Below the pieces are notes generated by a model, which was given only the letters and a program-made list of their open reading frames with translations, ran no database searches and had not been told where the DNA came from. Position numbers and translations under genes: made by a program. Shown here in pieces: positions 7,905 through 15,619 of a DNA stretch of 24,853 nt; the stretch's first letter is position 1; every line of letters starts with the position of its first letter. Source of the stretch: Sulfurimonas sp. (GTDB lineage Bacteria > Campylobacterota > Campylobacteria > Campylobacterales > Sulfurimonadaceae); NCBI RefSeq assembly GCF_023229105.1, contig NZ_JALNZY010000025.1:1-24853 (forward strand), read 5' to 3'.

Positions 7905-7917
7905 TATATATTTTATA
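7905..7917 (+). promoter_or_regulatory. Candidate promoter of the control operon
   Basis: CTATATATTTTATAA just after the ftsZ terminator holds TATATA and TTTATAA -10-like hexamers. With the terminator upstream, the operon at 7932 needs its own promoter here, and the leader would be only about 15 bases. No Crp/Fnr-type palindrome is seen upstream, so this transcript may be constitutive. The assignment rests mainly on position. Confidence 0.35.
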
Positions 7918-7931
7918 AAAAGAGAGAGAAA

Positions 7932-8366
7932 ATGAAATTTTTATTTGTGCTATTGTTTATAATGTTTTCTGCTTTTGCCTCAGATGTGCAGATGCAAAGT
8001 GGAGAGCTTTCGTCTGAAAATATGAAAAAGCAAAACAGAGAGGTTACCAAATTAGCCGCTCTAGAGTTATCAAAGGCACTGCCTGCAACAATCGATAAAT
8101 ATACAAAACTTATAAGCATCAGAGCAGACGATACTACGCTTGTTTATATATTTGAAATCGACATATCTCCAAAAAGTGATGAAAGTGTAAAAAAAGAGGA
8201 TCACAGCAGAATGAAAGAAGCGGTAACTTTAGGCGTTTGCAGAAATTCAAAACGCTTTTTAGAAGCAGATATTTCAATTCAGTATATATATAACAGTACC
8301 CACAGTAAGTCGGAATTATTTAAGTTTGATATAAACAAAGAGATATGTTTTAATATTCTGAAATGA
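7932..8366 (+). CDS. Unrecognised small exported protein with two cysteines
   Basis: I do not recognise this 144-residue protein. It has a clear signal peptide (MKFLFVLLFIMFSAFA, about residues 1-17), so it should be periplasmic. The mature part is mostly charged, with a helical stretch (VTKLAALELSKAL) and then strands: KLISIRADDTTLVYIFEID and ISIQYIY. Two cysteines, C103 (GVCRNS) and C139 (EICFN), are well placed for a disulfide joining the C-terminal strands. The start is ATG 7932, after the AGAGAGAGA purine stretch; the longer frame from TTG 7896 would run through the terminator and spoil the signal peptide. Its stop overlaps the start of the Crp/Fnr gene (ATGA), so the two are translationally coupled, hinting at a shared job. 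Confidence 0.7.
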   Translation: MKFLFVLLFIMFSAFASDVQMQSGELSSENMKKQNREVTKLAALELSKALPATIDKYTKLISIRADDTTLVYIFEIDISPKSDESVKKEDHSRMKEAVTLGVCRNSKRFLEADISIQYIYNSTHSKSELFKFDINKEICFNILK

Positions 8367-9031
8367 ACAAAAATATCTCCACCAAGGAGGTTATCTCCTC
8401 TTTAGGTTTTTTTTCATCTCTTGATAAAGAGCAGATAGAACTTCTATCTTCTATCTCGGTTATACACAACTACTCTAAAGAGTATGTTATATATTACGAA
8501 AAAAAACAAAACAACTCTCTTTTGTACCTTTTAAAAGGTTTGGCAAAAGCATATAAAATAGACAAACATAATAACGAAATATTTTTACACTATATATATG
8601 AAAACTCTCTAATAACTGAAATATCAAATATAAAACAAGACACCCTTAACTCCTTTGCAAATGTAGCACTTCTAAAGGATTCTCAAATACTTCAAATAGA
8701 TTACAAAAAATTTAAAGAAGAATTTTTAGATAAAGGTTTTCTCTGTTTTGAGTTCATCAATGAAATTATTTTAAAATCTCAACAACTCCAATCACTAGTA
8801 AATAGAGAATTTATCTTTAACTCTACTGCAAAAGTTGCTATGATGCTACATGATGATTTAGAAATATTTAACAACTTAAAAAGGGCGGAAATATCACTTA
8901 TACTTCATATACAGCCGGAGACTCTCTCAAGAGTTTTAAACAGACTCAAAAGAGACAATATCATAGATTCAAAAAATGCGAAGATAGTAGTTTTAGACAA
9001 AAAAGCTCTAATCTCTATCTATGAGGAGTAA
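8363..9031 (+). CDS. Crp/Fnr-family regulator without Fe-S cysteines (Nss/DNR-like), probable regulator of nos genes
   Basis: A 222-residue protein with a cyclic-nucleotide-binding-like beta-roll (about residues 12-115), a long dimerisation helix (~117-150) and a C-terminal helix-turn-helix. The recognition helix carries PETLSRVLNRL, i.e. E186-x-x-S189-R190, the Fnr-type triad that reads TTGA half sites. That fits the palindrome with TTGAC/GTCAA arms in front of nosZ. It has only one cysteine (C128), so it cannot hold the [4Fe-4S] cluster of Fnr, and no PRU cAMP-binding motif is visible. Such regulators in denitrifiers (DNR/NNR type, and NssA/B/C of Wolinella, which respond to nitrate, NO or N2O) sense N-oxides. 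It overlaps the upstream gene by 4 bp and ends 3 bp before the next gene. Confidence 0.88.
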   Translation: MNKNISTKEVISSLGFFSSLDKEQIELLSSISVIHNYSKEYVIYYEKKQNNSLLYLLKGLAKAYKIDKHNNEIFLHYIYENSLITEISNIKQDTLNSFANVALLKDSQILQIDYKKFKEEFLDKGFLCFEFINEIILKSQQLQSLVNREFIFNSTAKVAMMLHDDLEIFNNLKRAEISLILHIQPETLSRVLNRLKRDNIIDSKNAKIVVLDKKALISIYEE

Positions 9032-9034
9032 AAC

Positions 9035-9976
9035 TTGAAAAAAATTAAAATTGTAGTTGCACTTTTATTTGTTCTCTCAATTACGCTTGCAACTCTTTTT
9101 AGCTACACGTCAAAAAGTATTTCAAAACATAATGATTTTATAAATACAATGAATGAGCAAAAAGATTTTACTCAAGAGATATCAAAAAATATTTTTTATA
9201 TTTATAAAAACCCAAATAGTTCTACGCTAACACTAGATGACTCCATAAGAAAATTTCTAGATGCTATGGATTATAAAAAACAAAATATTATAACAAACGA
9301 AAATATTGCAAAACTTTGGAACTCTTTTTATCTTAATGTACAAAAAATTAGAAATCAGCTTAAAAACAAATCAATCTATTCAACTATTTTATTAGAAAAA
9401 AGTGTAAAAGAGATTTACAGCATTAATTTAAAACTAATTTTAGAGTTTAATACTATTATAGAAAAAGAGAAAGAGAATTTTTATGAAAAACAGAAGTTTT
9501 ATAAATTTGTTCAATATTTACTTTTTATTTTTTTAGTGCTACTTCTTATTTACTTATTTACCGAGTTAAAAACAATCATTAACTTTGTTCAAAAATTTCT
9601 CTTAACTTCAAAGGAAATTATCACAAATGCATCAATTAAGGAATTAAAACCTATTGAAATAGACAATGCCTCTACATATATAACAGAAGCAAAAGATAAT
9701 TTTAATTCGCTTGTAAAAAAGATAAACGACTCTGTTTCATACTCCGCTAACTCCATAGAACACACATGCAAATCACTGGAGATAACAGAGGAACATATAG
9801 AGGATTTAGTAGAATTAATATATGCTATGAATAAACAAACAAGAGATAAGGATTTAAGAAAAAAAGAAGATGCAGTTATACAATCTCTTGAAGAACTAAG
9901 CTCAACAGCCATTAAACTAAAAAATTTAAAAAATGACTTAGATGCTCTCATTTCATATTCTAAACTTAAAAATTAA
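9035..9976 (+). CDS. Two-helix membrane protein with a periplasmic helical sensor-like domain and no output domain
   Basis: A 313-residue protein not assigned to a named gene. One membrane helix (about 5-24) and a second (158-176) flank a ~130-residue, strongly helical periplasmic domain, giving the topology of chemoreceptors and histidine kinases. The periplasmic part resembles PilJ/nitrate-sensor type four-helix domains in its long Lys/Asn-rich helices, though this is a pattern impression only. The cytoplasmic region (177-313) is helical and ends in a coiled-coil-like stretch (IQSLEELSSTAIKLKNLKN). No chemoreceptor signalling hairpin, kinase, GGDEF or cyclase domain is seen. It starts at TTG with AGGAG at 9024-9028, 3 bp after the Crp/Fnr gene, and ends 10 bp before the nosZ operator. 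That position suggests a role in sensing for the nos locus, but no function is proven. Confidence 0.65.
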   Translation: MKKIKIVVALLFVLSITLATLFSYTSKSISKHNDFINTMNEQKDFTQEISKNIFYIYKNPNSSTLTLDDSIRKFLDAMDYKKQNIITNENIAKLWNSFYLNVQKIRNQLKNKSIYSTILLEKSVKEIYSINLKLILEFNTIIEKEKENFYEKQKFYKFVQYLLFIFLVLLLIYLFTELKTIINFVQKFLLTSKEIITNASIKELKPIEIDNASTYITEAKDNFNSLVKKINDSVSYSANSIEHTCKSLEITEEHIEDLVELIYAMNKQTRDKDLRKKEDAVIQSLEELSSTAIKLKNLKNDLDALISYSKLKN

Positions 9977-9986
9977 AATTAATTCA

Positions 9987-10010
9987 ATAATTTGACCTAG
10001 GTCAAATTAT
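9987..10010. promoter_or_regulatory. 24-bp perfect palindrome, Crp/Fnr-type operator of nosZ
   Basis: Each half reads ATAATTTGACCT and its exact complement follows without a spacer, giving the core TTGAC-CTAG-GTCAA. The Fnr/DNR consensus is TTGAT-N4-ATCAA, so the half-site TTGA and the 4-bp spacing fit a regulator with the E-x-x-S-R recognition helix, which is encoded two genes upstream. The centre is 9998.5; with the TACTAT -10 at 10028-10033 transcription would start near 10040, putting the site at about -41.5, the classical class II activator position. Confidence 0.88.
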
Positions 10011-10027
10011 CAACCCCTAAATTTTAT

Positions 10028-10033
10028 TACTAT
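10028..10033 (+). promoter_or_regulatory. -10 box of the nosZ promoter
   Basis: TACTAT matches the -10 consensus at four of six positions and lies at the distance expected downstream of a class II Crp/Fnr site. A start near 10040 gives a leader of about 47 bases that includes AAGGAG at 10075-10080. The poor match to consensus suits an activator-dependent promoter. Confidence 0.5.
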
Positions 10034-10086
10034 TTTGTTATCGTTTGAGTAATACTTTATACTCAAAGGAATTTAAGGAGCATATC

Positions 10087-12687
10087 ATGAAAAGAAATTT
10101 TACTAAATTTTCTTCTGTTATCCTTGGCACTTCACTAGTGGCGACTGCATTAAGTGCTAGCAGCGGTGAATTGGCAGATGTAATGAAGAAAAGAGGACTA
10201 TCTGAAGTTGATGTAGTTCGTGCTGCAAAAACTTATAACCCTTCGGGTGTAAAAGATGAGTTTGTTGTTTTCAGTTCAGCGGGTCAAGCCGGACAAGTAA
10301 TAGTTTACGGCGTTCCGTCTATGAGAATTTTAAAATATATCGGGGTTTTTACTCCTGAACCTTGGCAAGGATACGGATTTGACGAGGAGTCAAAAAAAGT
10401 CTTAAGACAAGGTAATGTAAGAGGAAGAGAGATTAACTGGGGAGATACTCACCACCCTGCTCTTTCAGAAAAAGATGGAAAATATGACGGTAAGTGGCTT
10501 GCTATCAACGACAAAGCAAATCCTCGTATAGCAATTATCGACTTAGCAGACTTTGAAACAAAACAAATTGTTGTTAACCCTGTTTTCAAATCTGCTCACG
10601 GTGGAGCTTTCTTTACTCAAAACAGTGATTACATCATAGAAGCATGTCAATATGCTGCTCCATTTGATAATAACTATCACCCAATCGAAGCTTACAAAGA
10701 AGCATACCGTGGTGGTGTAACGATGTGGAGATTTGATTCTAAAAAAGGGAAGATTCAAGAAAAAGAGTCTTTTACGATTGAAATGCCTCCATATATGCAA
10801 GATTTAAGTGACTCAGGAAAAGGTGTTTCTGACGGATGGGGATTTACAAACTCATTTAACTCTGAAATGTACACGGGCGGAATTGAAGTTGGCATGCCAC
10901 CAAACGAAGCTGGTATGAGTAGAAATGACACAGACTTCTTGCATGTATATAACTGGAAAAAACTTGCAGAACTTGCAAAAGACAAGAAAAATGTAAAAAT
11001 CATTAATGACCACAAAGTCATTCCTATGGATATTGCAATTAAAAACAATGCACTATTCTTAATTCCTGAACCAAAATCTCCACACGGTGTTGACGTCTCT
11101 CCAGATGGTGAATACATCACAGTTTGTGGTAAGCTAGATACACATGCTTCTGTTTATAAATGGAGCAAAATTAAAAAGCTTATTGATAGTAAAGAGTACG
11201 CTGGAAAAGATCCATACGGTATTCCTATCTTAGATATGAAATCATCTCTTCATGGTCAAGCAGAACTGGGTCTTGGGCCATTACACAACCAATACTCTCC
11301 TATTGATGGCGAAATTTATACTTCACTTTACGTTGATAGTCAAATCGTAAAATGGAACTATAAAACTTTAAAAATTATAGATAAAGTAAATGTTCACTAT
11401 AACGTTGGACACTTATGTGGAATGGAAGGCAAATCTGCTGATCCTCAAGGAAAATATATCATCTCATTAAACAAACTTGCGATTGATAGATTCCAAGGTG
11501 TTGGACCATTGCACCCACAAAACCACCAGCTAATCGATATAAGCGGTAAAAAAATGGATCTTCTTGTTGACATGCCTCTACCACTCGGTGAGCCACATCA
11601 AGCAGTTGCAATCAGAGCAGAGAAATTACACCCACATGTAAGATATCCAATGGGTACAAATACTAGAACTGATGAAATTCATGAAGGTAAAACTTTAGCG
11701 GGTCAAGAGAGAATTGAGAGAAAAGGCAATCAAGTAAAAGTATATGCTACTATGGTTCGCTCACACATCAACCCTGAGAGAATTACCGTAAATAAGGGTG
11801 ATGAAGTAACTATGTACTTAACAAACCTTGAGCGTGCTCAAGATGAGGCACACGGTTTCACAGTTGACCATTACAATGTTCACGCTTCACTAGAGCCTGG
11901 TAAGACTGCAAGTATTAAGTTTACTGCTGACATTGAGGGAGTTTTCCCTTACTACTGTACAGAGTTCTGTTCTGCGCTTCACTTAGAGATGATGGGTTAC
12001 CTAATGGTAAAAGATCCAAACAAAAAGTACGAAAGTGCACAAAAAATGAAAATGCAGACAATGACTCCTGCACAGCTAAAAGCTGAGTATGAAAAAACTG
12101 TTGCAACAAACACTGCGACTGATGCTGTTATACAATCAGTTGTGAAGTTCCTAAAAGAGAATAACTTTGATAAACATAAAGTTGTAGCGGATCTTGTAAC
12201 TGATGCGTTTGATCAATATGGTCAAATACCAGCGCAGAAAAAACTGGCTGATGAAGCGGTTAAAGCTGGCGATTTGGAAAAAGCTATTCTTTTTGAAAAT
12301 ATGATTTGGCAATATATGGTTAAAACTGCCGATGTTGGAATCAGAGCAAAAGATGCACTTGTTAGACTTATAGCTACAAAACAGAGTTCTGCAGCTGCTA
12401 ACGGCGAAAAAGCATTTGGCGAAGGTGGATGTGGCGGTTGTCACGTTATAGGTAAAGTTTCTTCTGGTCCAGACTTAACAGGTGTACTTGAGAGACATGG
12501 TAAAGATAGTCAAAAATGGGTAAGGGATTTTATTATGAATCCTGAAAAAATGTATGATGACCCATATGTTAAAGGTATGATTGATTACTTTAACCTTAGA
12601 ATGCCTAATCAGCACATGGAAGAAAAAGAAGTAAAAAATATTATCGAATACCTAAAATGGGTAGATGAAAACGCTAATCTTTTCTAA
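10087..12687 (+). CDS. nosZ: Clade II (Sec-type) nitrous oxide reductase with C-terminal cytochrome c domain
   Basis: Periplasmic enzyme reducing N2O to N2, the last step of denitrification and here probably a terminal respiratory reaction. The 866-residue protein begins with a Sec signal peptide (about 1-24, no twin arginine), the mark of clade II. The seven-bladed propeller carries CuZ-type histidine motifs: DTHHPALS (H122, H123), SAHGGAFF, SPHGVDVSPDG, LHNQYSP, VGHLCG and GEPHQA. The cupredoxin domain holds CuA ligands in C624-x3-C628-x3-H632-x2-M635. A fused monohaem cytochrome c follows, with C782-GG-C785-H and a likely Met ligand in LRMPNQHM. ATG 10087 is chosen because AAGGAG lies six bases upstream and the signal peptide starts there; an in-frame TTG at 10045 would add 14 residues. 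It follows the Crp/Fnr palindrome. Confidence 0.98.
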   Translation: MKRNFTKFSSVILGTSLVATALSASSGELADVMKKRGLSEVDVVRAAKTYNPSGVKDEFVVFSSAGQAGQVIVYGVPSMRILKYIGVFTPEPWQGYGFDEESKKVLRQGNVRGREINWGDTHHPALSEKDGKYDGKWLAINDKANPRIAIIDLADFETKQIVVNPVFKSAHGGAFFTQNSDYIIEACQYAAPFDNNYHPIEAYKEAYRGGVTMWRFDSKKGKIQEKESFTIEMPPYMQDLSDSGKGVSDGWGFTNSFNSEMYTGGIEVGMPPNEAGMSRNDTDFLHVYNWKKLAELAKDKKNVKIINDHKVIPMDIAIKNNALFLIPEPKSPHGVDVSPDGEYITVCGKLDTHASVYKWSKIKKLIDSKEYAGKDPYGIPILDMKSSLHGQAELGLGPLHNQYSPIDGEIYTSLYVDSQIVKWNYKTLKIIDKVNVHYNVGHLCGMEGKSADPQGKYIISLNKLAIDRFQGVGPLHPQNHQLIDISGKKMDLLVDMPLPLGEPHQAVAIRAEKLHPHVRYPMGTNTRTDEIHEGKTLAGQERIERKGNQVKVYATMVRSHINPERITVNKGDEVTMYLTNLERAQDEAHGFTVDHYNVHASLEPGKTASIKFTADIEGVFPYYCTEFCSALHLEMMGYLMVKDPNKKYESAQKMKMQTMTPAQLKAEYEKTVATNTATDAVIQSVVKFLKENNFDKHKVVADLVTDAFDQYGQIPAQKKLADEAVKAGDLEKAILFENMIWQYMVKTADVGIRAKDALVRLIATKQSSAAANGEKAFGEGGCGGCHVIGKVSSGPDLTGVLERHGKDSQKWVRDFIMNPEKMYDDPYVKGMIDYFNLRMPNQHMEEKEVKNIIEYLKWVDENANLF

Positions 12688-12713
12688 GACTACGTTTTAA
12701 GTCAAAACAAAGG

Positions 12714-12743
12714 AGGGAGAAGAATTTATTCTTCTCCCTTTTT
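12714..12743 (+). terminator. Terminator hairpin between nosZ and nosB
   Basis: An 11-bp perfect stem, AGGGAGAAGAA with its complement at 12729-12739, a TTTA loop, and a run of T's directly after. It begins 27 bp downstream of the nosZ stop. It probably ends most nosZ transcripts and lets a minority read into nosB, so the abundant enzyme is made in excess of its accessory proteins. The hairpin would also protect the 3' end of nosZ mRNA. Confidence 0.85.
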
Positions 12744-12787
12744 CATTTATACAATTTTATCATTATTTAAGCTTATAAAAACAATAT

Positions 12788-12798
12788 TATAATATAAT
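12788..12798 (+). promoter_or_regulatory. Overlapping -10 boxes upstream of nosB
   Basis: Two overlapping perfect TATAAT hexamers (12788-12793 and 12793-12798) lie in the 176-bp gap after the nosZ terminator. Start of transcription near 12805 would leave a leader of about 60 bases ending in AAAGGA before the nosB ATG. No TTGA-N6-TCAA operator is seen here, so this promoter would give Crp/Fnr-independent expression of nosB and the genes after it. In very AT-rich DNA such hexamers can arise by chance. Confidence 0.5.
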
Positions 12799-12863
12799 AC
12801 ATTATGAAATATAGTTTGAGGATTACTCTTAAATTTTAATTTTACATATAAAGGACTTTCACA

Positions 12864-13646
12864 ATGAATAAAAGTTTGACAAAAGCAAGAGTTTTCGCCA
12901 CTTTGGCTTTATTAATTTTAACCTTCTCTTTTACACTTCCAATATTAGGATTTCATGGAGTGTTAAATCAAATGGAGGACTCCAAAGAGAGTGAGATTTC
13001 ATCTGTTAGTAAAACAATTTGGAATTTTTATAATCAAGGAAGATACAAAAGCGTTACTACACCAAAAGAAGCGCACAACGACTTAGATAAAATGATCTCT
13101 TCTACTGCAGAAGTCGGTCCTGCATCGATGCCTATCTGGGCAGTTTCACTTGAGGCACCAAACTATCCCAAAGATGCTTTTCCAGAGGGTATTCCCGTAT
13201 TTTTCCATTTTGACGGTTATAGTGGAGAAGTTCATGAAATGAACACTATTAATCACTATGTTGGAATGGATCCAATGTGGGTTGGCGGTACAATAGAGAG
13301 AGAAATAGGAATATATGCTCTTTTAGCTCTATCTTTGGTTATAGTATATTTTATTGCCTACAATTCAAAAATTTTAAGCTATTTTATGTTGATTCCGGCA
13401 TCTCTTCCTCTGCTATTTATGGCTGATTATTCATTCTGGTTATACTGGTTTGGGCATAATCTTCATGATTGGGGGATGTTTAAAATCAAACCTTTTATGC
13501 CTACTGTTTTTGGAGACGGAAAAATTGCTCAATTTACAACGCACTCTTATCCAACAATTGGCTTTTATCTAATTATTGCAATTAGTTTATTAAGCTTACT
13601 CGCTTTTTTTGCAAAACAAAAAGCTCTTAAAGAAACGAATATATAA
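12864..13646 (+). CDS. nosB: NosB, membrane protein of clade II N2O reductase loci
   Basis: A 260-residue inner-membrane protein with helices at about 9-30, 147-166, 170-198 and 229-250. A periplasmic loop of about 115 residues lies between the first two. The conserved-looking stretch FGHNLHDWGMFKIKP (about 196-210), rich in His and aromatic residues, sits just after the third helix. NosB is found next to nosZ in clade II systems and is needed for N2O respiration, but its biochemical job is not settled; proposals include help in export, assembly or electron transfer. Identification rests on topology, length and position directly after nosZ. AAAGGA at 12850-12855 precedes the ATG; nosD follows after 2 bp. 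Confidence 0.88.
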   Translation: MNKSLTKARVFATLALLILTFSFTLPILGFHGVLNQMEDSKESEISSVSKTIWNFYNQGRYKSVTTPKEAHNDLDKMISSTAEVGPASMPIWAVSLEAPNYPKDAFPEGIPVFFHFDGYSGEVHEMNTINHYVGMDPMWVGGTIEREIGIYALLALSLVIVYFIAYNSKILSYFMLIPASLPLLFMADYSFWLYWFGHNLHDWGMFKIKPFMPTVFGDGKIAQFTTHSYPTIGFYLIIAISLLSLLAFFAKQKALKETNI

Positions 13647-13648
13647 AA

Positions 13649-14866
13649 ATGTTTAAAATTTATTTTGCTTTATTTACTCTATTTTTGCCACTGTTAAACG
13701 CAAATGTATTGCAAAAAGCAATTGATGATGCTCCTGTGGGTTCTATCTTAAAGCTTCCTGCTGGAGTTTACAAGGGTAGTATTGTCATAAATAAGCCCTT
13801 GACTATTATAGGAAAAGAAGACGGCGTAGTTATTGATGGTGAGGGTAATGGAACTGTTATTAAAGTAAAAAGCTCTTACGTAACCCTCAAAAATCTAAAG
13901 ATAATCGGCAGTGGCGATAGACATGAAAATATAGATGCGGCTATTACTATATCTGAAGCAAAACAGTGTGAAATAAGTAATTGTGTTATAGATGATTGTC
14001 TTTTTGGAATTGACATGCAGATGGTAAGTAACTCTATAGTATCCAACAACAAAATAACATCAAAGGATTTTGACCTTGGACTAAGAGGCGATGGATTGAG
14101 ACTTTGGTACAGCAATGATAATATTATCAAAAAAAATTCGCTTATCAACTCTCGTGACATGGTTGTTTGGTATAGCCACGGAAATACTATAGAAGAGAAT
14201 TTCGGCGAGCATTGCAGATATTCTCTTCACTTTATGTATGCCGGAAAGAACCATGTTATCAACAACAGATATCAGTACAATTCAGTTGGAATATTTTTTA
14301 TGTACTCTAAAGACACAATAGCAACGGGCAATTTTATCAAGAGTTCCCTTGGGGCTACGGGTATGGGAATAGGATTTAAAGAGGTTACGAACTTTACGAT
14401 TAAAAACAATACTGTTTTATACTGCGCGCAAGGACTTTATATAGACAGATCTCCGTTTGAGCCAGAAACTAACAACTGGATTGAGGATAATAAAATACTT
14501 TATAACGCAGAGGCCATGCATTTTCACTCTCTAAGTGAAGATAATATTATTAAAAATAATGTAATAATGGGAAATATTGAAGATGTTGTAAATGATGGAA
14601 TGTCAAGTAAAACTTACAATAATGATATTAGCGAAAATTATTGGGACAACTATGAAGGCTTTGATCAAAATAATGATAACATTGGCGATACTCCGCATAA
14701 AGTTTATCGATATGCTGATCAGCTTTGGATTCACAACCCGGATGTTAAATTTTTCTATGGTTCGCCTGTTATCTCTTTACTAAATTTTTTAGCGAAACTG
14801 GCACCATTTTCAAAACCGCTTTTTTTATTTGAAGATGCAAAACCCATAGTTAAGATAGAAGGATAA
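13649..14866 (+). CDS. nosD: NosD, periplasmic beta-helix maturation protein for the copper centre of NosZ
   Basis: A 405-residue protein with a signal peptide (about 1-19, ending LLNANV) followed by a right-handed beta-helix of CASH/pectate-lyase type. Repeating turns with Asn and Gly are seen from about residue 60 to 330, for example GKEDGVVIDGEGNGT, NSIVSNNKI, NTIEENFGEH and NNTVLYCAQGLYI. NosD works with the ABC transporter NosFY in building the CuZ (Cu4S) centre of N2O reductase, probably by handling sulfur or copper in the periplasm. Length and signal peptide match the family. It lies 2 bp after nosB and 3 bp before nosG, within one transcript. Confidence 0.95.
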   Translation: MFKIYFALFTLFLPLLNANVLQKAIDDAPVGSILKLPAGVYKGSIVINKPLTIIGKEDGVVIDGEGNGTVIKVKSSYVTLKNLKIIGSGDRHENIDAAITISEAKQCEISNCVIDDCLFGIDMQMVSNSIVSNNKITSKDFDLGLRGDGLRLWYSNDNIIKKNSLINSRDMVVWYSHGNTIEENFGEHCRYSLHFMYAGKNHVINNRYQYNSVGIFFMYSKDTIATGNFIKSSLGATGMGIGFKEVTNFTIKNNTVLYCAQGLYIDRSPFEPETNNWIEDNKILYNAEAMHFHSLSEDNIIKNNVIMGNIEDVVNDGMSSKTYNNDISENYWDNYEGFDQNNDNIGDTPHKVYRYADQLWIHNPDVKFFYGSPVISLLNFLAKLAPFSKPLFLFEDAKPIVKIEG

Positions 14867-14869
14867 ATT

Positions 14870-15610
14870 TTGGAAAAAGTTAAAACAGATAAAAGAGAAT
14901 TTATAAAATACTCCACACTGGGAGTATTAGGACTTGTTTTAGGCGGGGGTATGATATTTAGCCCTTATGTATTAAAAGCAGAAAATAGATTAAGACCACC
15001 GGGCGCAGTAGATGAAAAAAAATTTTTAGCTCTTTGCATCAAGTGTGGACAGTGTCTTCAAGTATGCCCTTATCACTCAATTAAACTTACCGATATGGCT
15101 CATGGACACGGAATCGGTACGCCATATATTGATGCAGATGAGAGAGCTTGTTATGCTTGTAATGCTGTACCTTGTGTTTTAGCATGCCCTAGTGGCGCGC
15201 TTGATCATCACTGTGAAAAACCTGAAGATATCAGAATGGGAATTGCTGTATTAGAGTTTCCAGACACTTGTCTAGCAATAAGCAAAACACCTATTCCTAA
15301 GGGATTTAATGACAAGATGCATAAATATACTAACTCTGTAGTTAATATTCATGAGTTAGAAGAAAAATTGTTAGAAAAATTTGATCAATTTGAAGGTAAA
15401 GCATGTACGTTATGTGCGGATATGTGCCCTATTCCAAATCCACTTAGTGCTATTGAAATGGTAGCTGATAGTGGTGGCGGGCAGAGACCTGAAATTTATA
15501 GCGGATGTATTGGTTGTGGAGCATGTCAAGACGTTTGTCCAACGACAATCGCATCAATTGTAGTTAAACCAAGAATGACATATGATGAGTATTACTCAAA
15601 CAAAAAATAA
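14870..15610 (+). CDS. nosG: NosG, NapG-like four-cluster ferredoxin of the menaquinol dehydrogenase
   Basis: A 246-residue iron-sulfur protein with one hydrophobic N-terminal segment (about 15-35) following KREFIKYS, which is a twin-arginine-like site with only one Arg. Cysteine clusters are C56-x2-C59-x2-C62-x3-C66-P, C94-x2-C97-x4-C102-x3-C106-P, C179-x2-C182-x3-C186-P with a partner that is unclear (possibly C134), and C213-x2-C216-x2-C219-x3-C223-P. This is the four [4Fe-4S] pattern of NapG/MauM. With NosH it forms a menaquinol dehydrogenase that passes electrons to the periplasmic cytochromes and on to NosZ. The start is TTG with AGAAGGA at 14857-14863, three bases after nosD. Confidence 0.93.
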   Translation: MEKVKTDKREFIKYSTLGVLGLVLGGGMIFSPYVLKAENRLRPPGAVDEKKFLALCIKCGQCLQVCPYHSIKLTDMAHGHGIGTPYIDADERACYACNAVPCVLACPSGALDHHCEKPEDIRMGIAVLEFPDTCLAISKTPIPKGFNDKMHKYTNSVVNIHELEEKLLEKFDQFEGKACTLCADMCPIPNPLSAIEMVADSGGGQRPEIYSGCIGCGACQDVCPTTIASIVVKPRMTYDEYYSNKK

Positions 15611-15619
15611 GGCTGTAAA

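Noticed and set aside
7896..7931. Longer N-terminus for the periplasmic two-Cys protein starting at TTG 7896
   Set aside because: It lies in the tail of the ftsZ terminator, has no ribosome binding site, and puts 12 charged or aromatic residues ahead of a clean signal peptide.
10045..10086. Upstream TTG start for nosZ
   Set aside because: No Shine-Dalgarno sequence precedes it, it lies about 5 bases from the predicted transcription start, and AAGGAG is correctly placed for the ATG at 10087.
10755..11120. Antisense open frame of 121 codons inside nosZ
   Set aside because: Shadow of a strongly conserved coding region; the product shows no family motif.
12784..12830. Search for a second Crp/Fnr palindrome before nosB
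   Set aside because: Only isolated half sites (such as GTCAA near 12700) are present, with no paired arm at the right spacing.
13700..14750. Repeated Asn-rich motifs in nosD considered as DNA repeats
   Set aside because: The repetition is at protein level (beta-helix coils); the DNA is not repeated.
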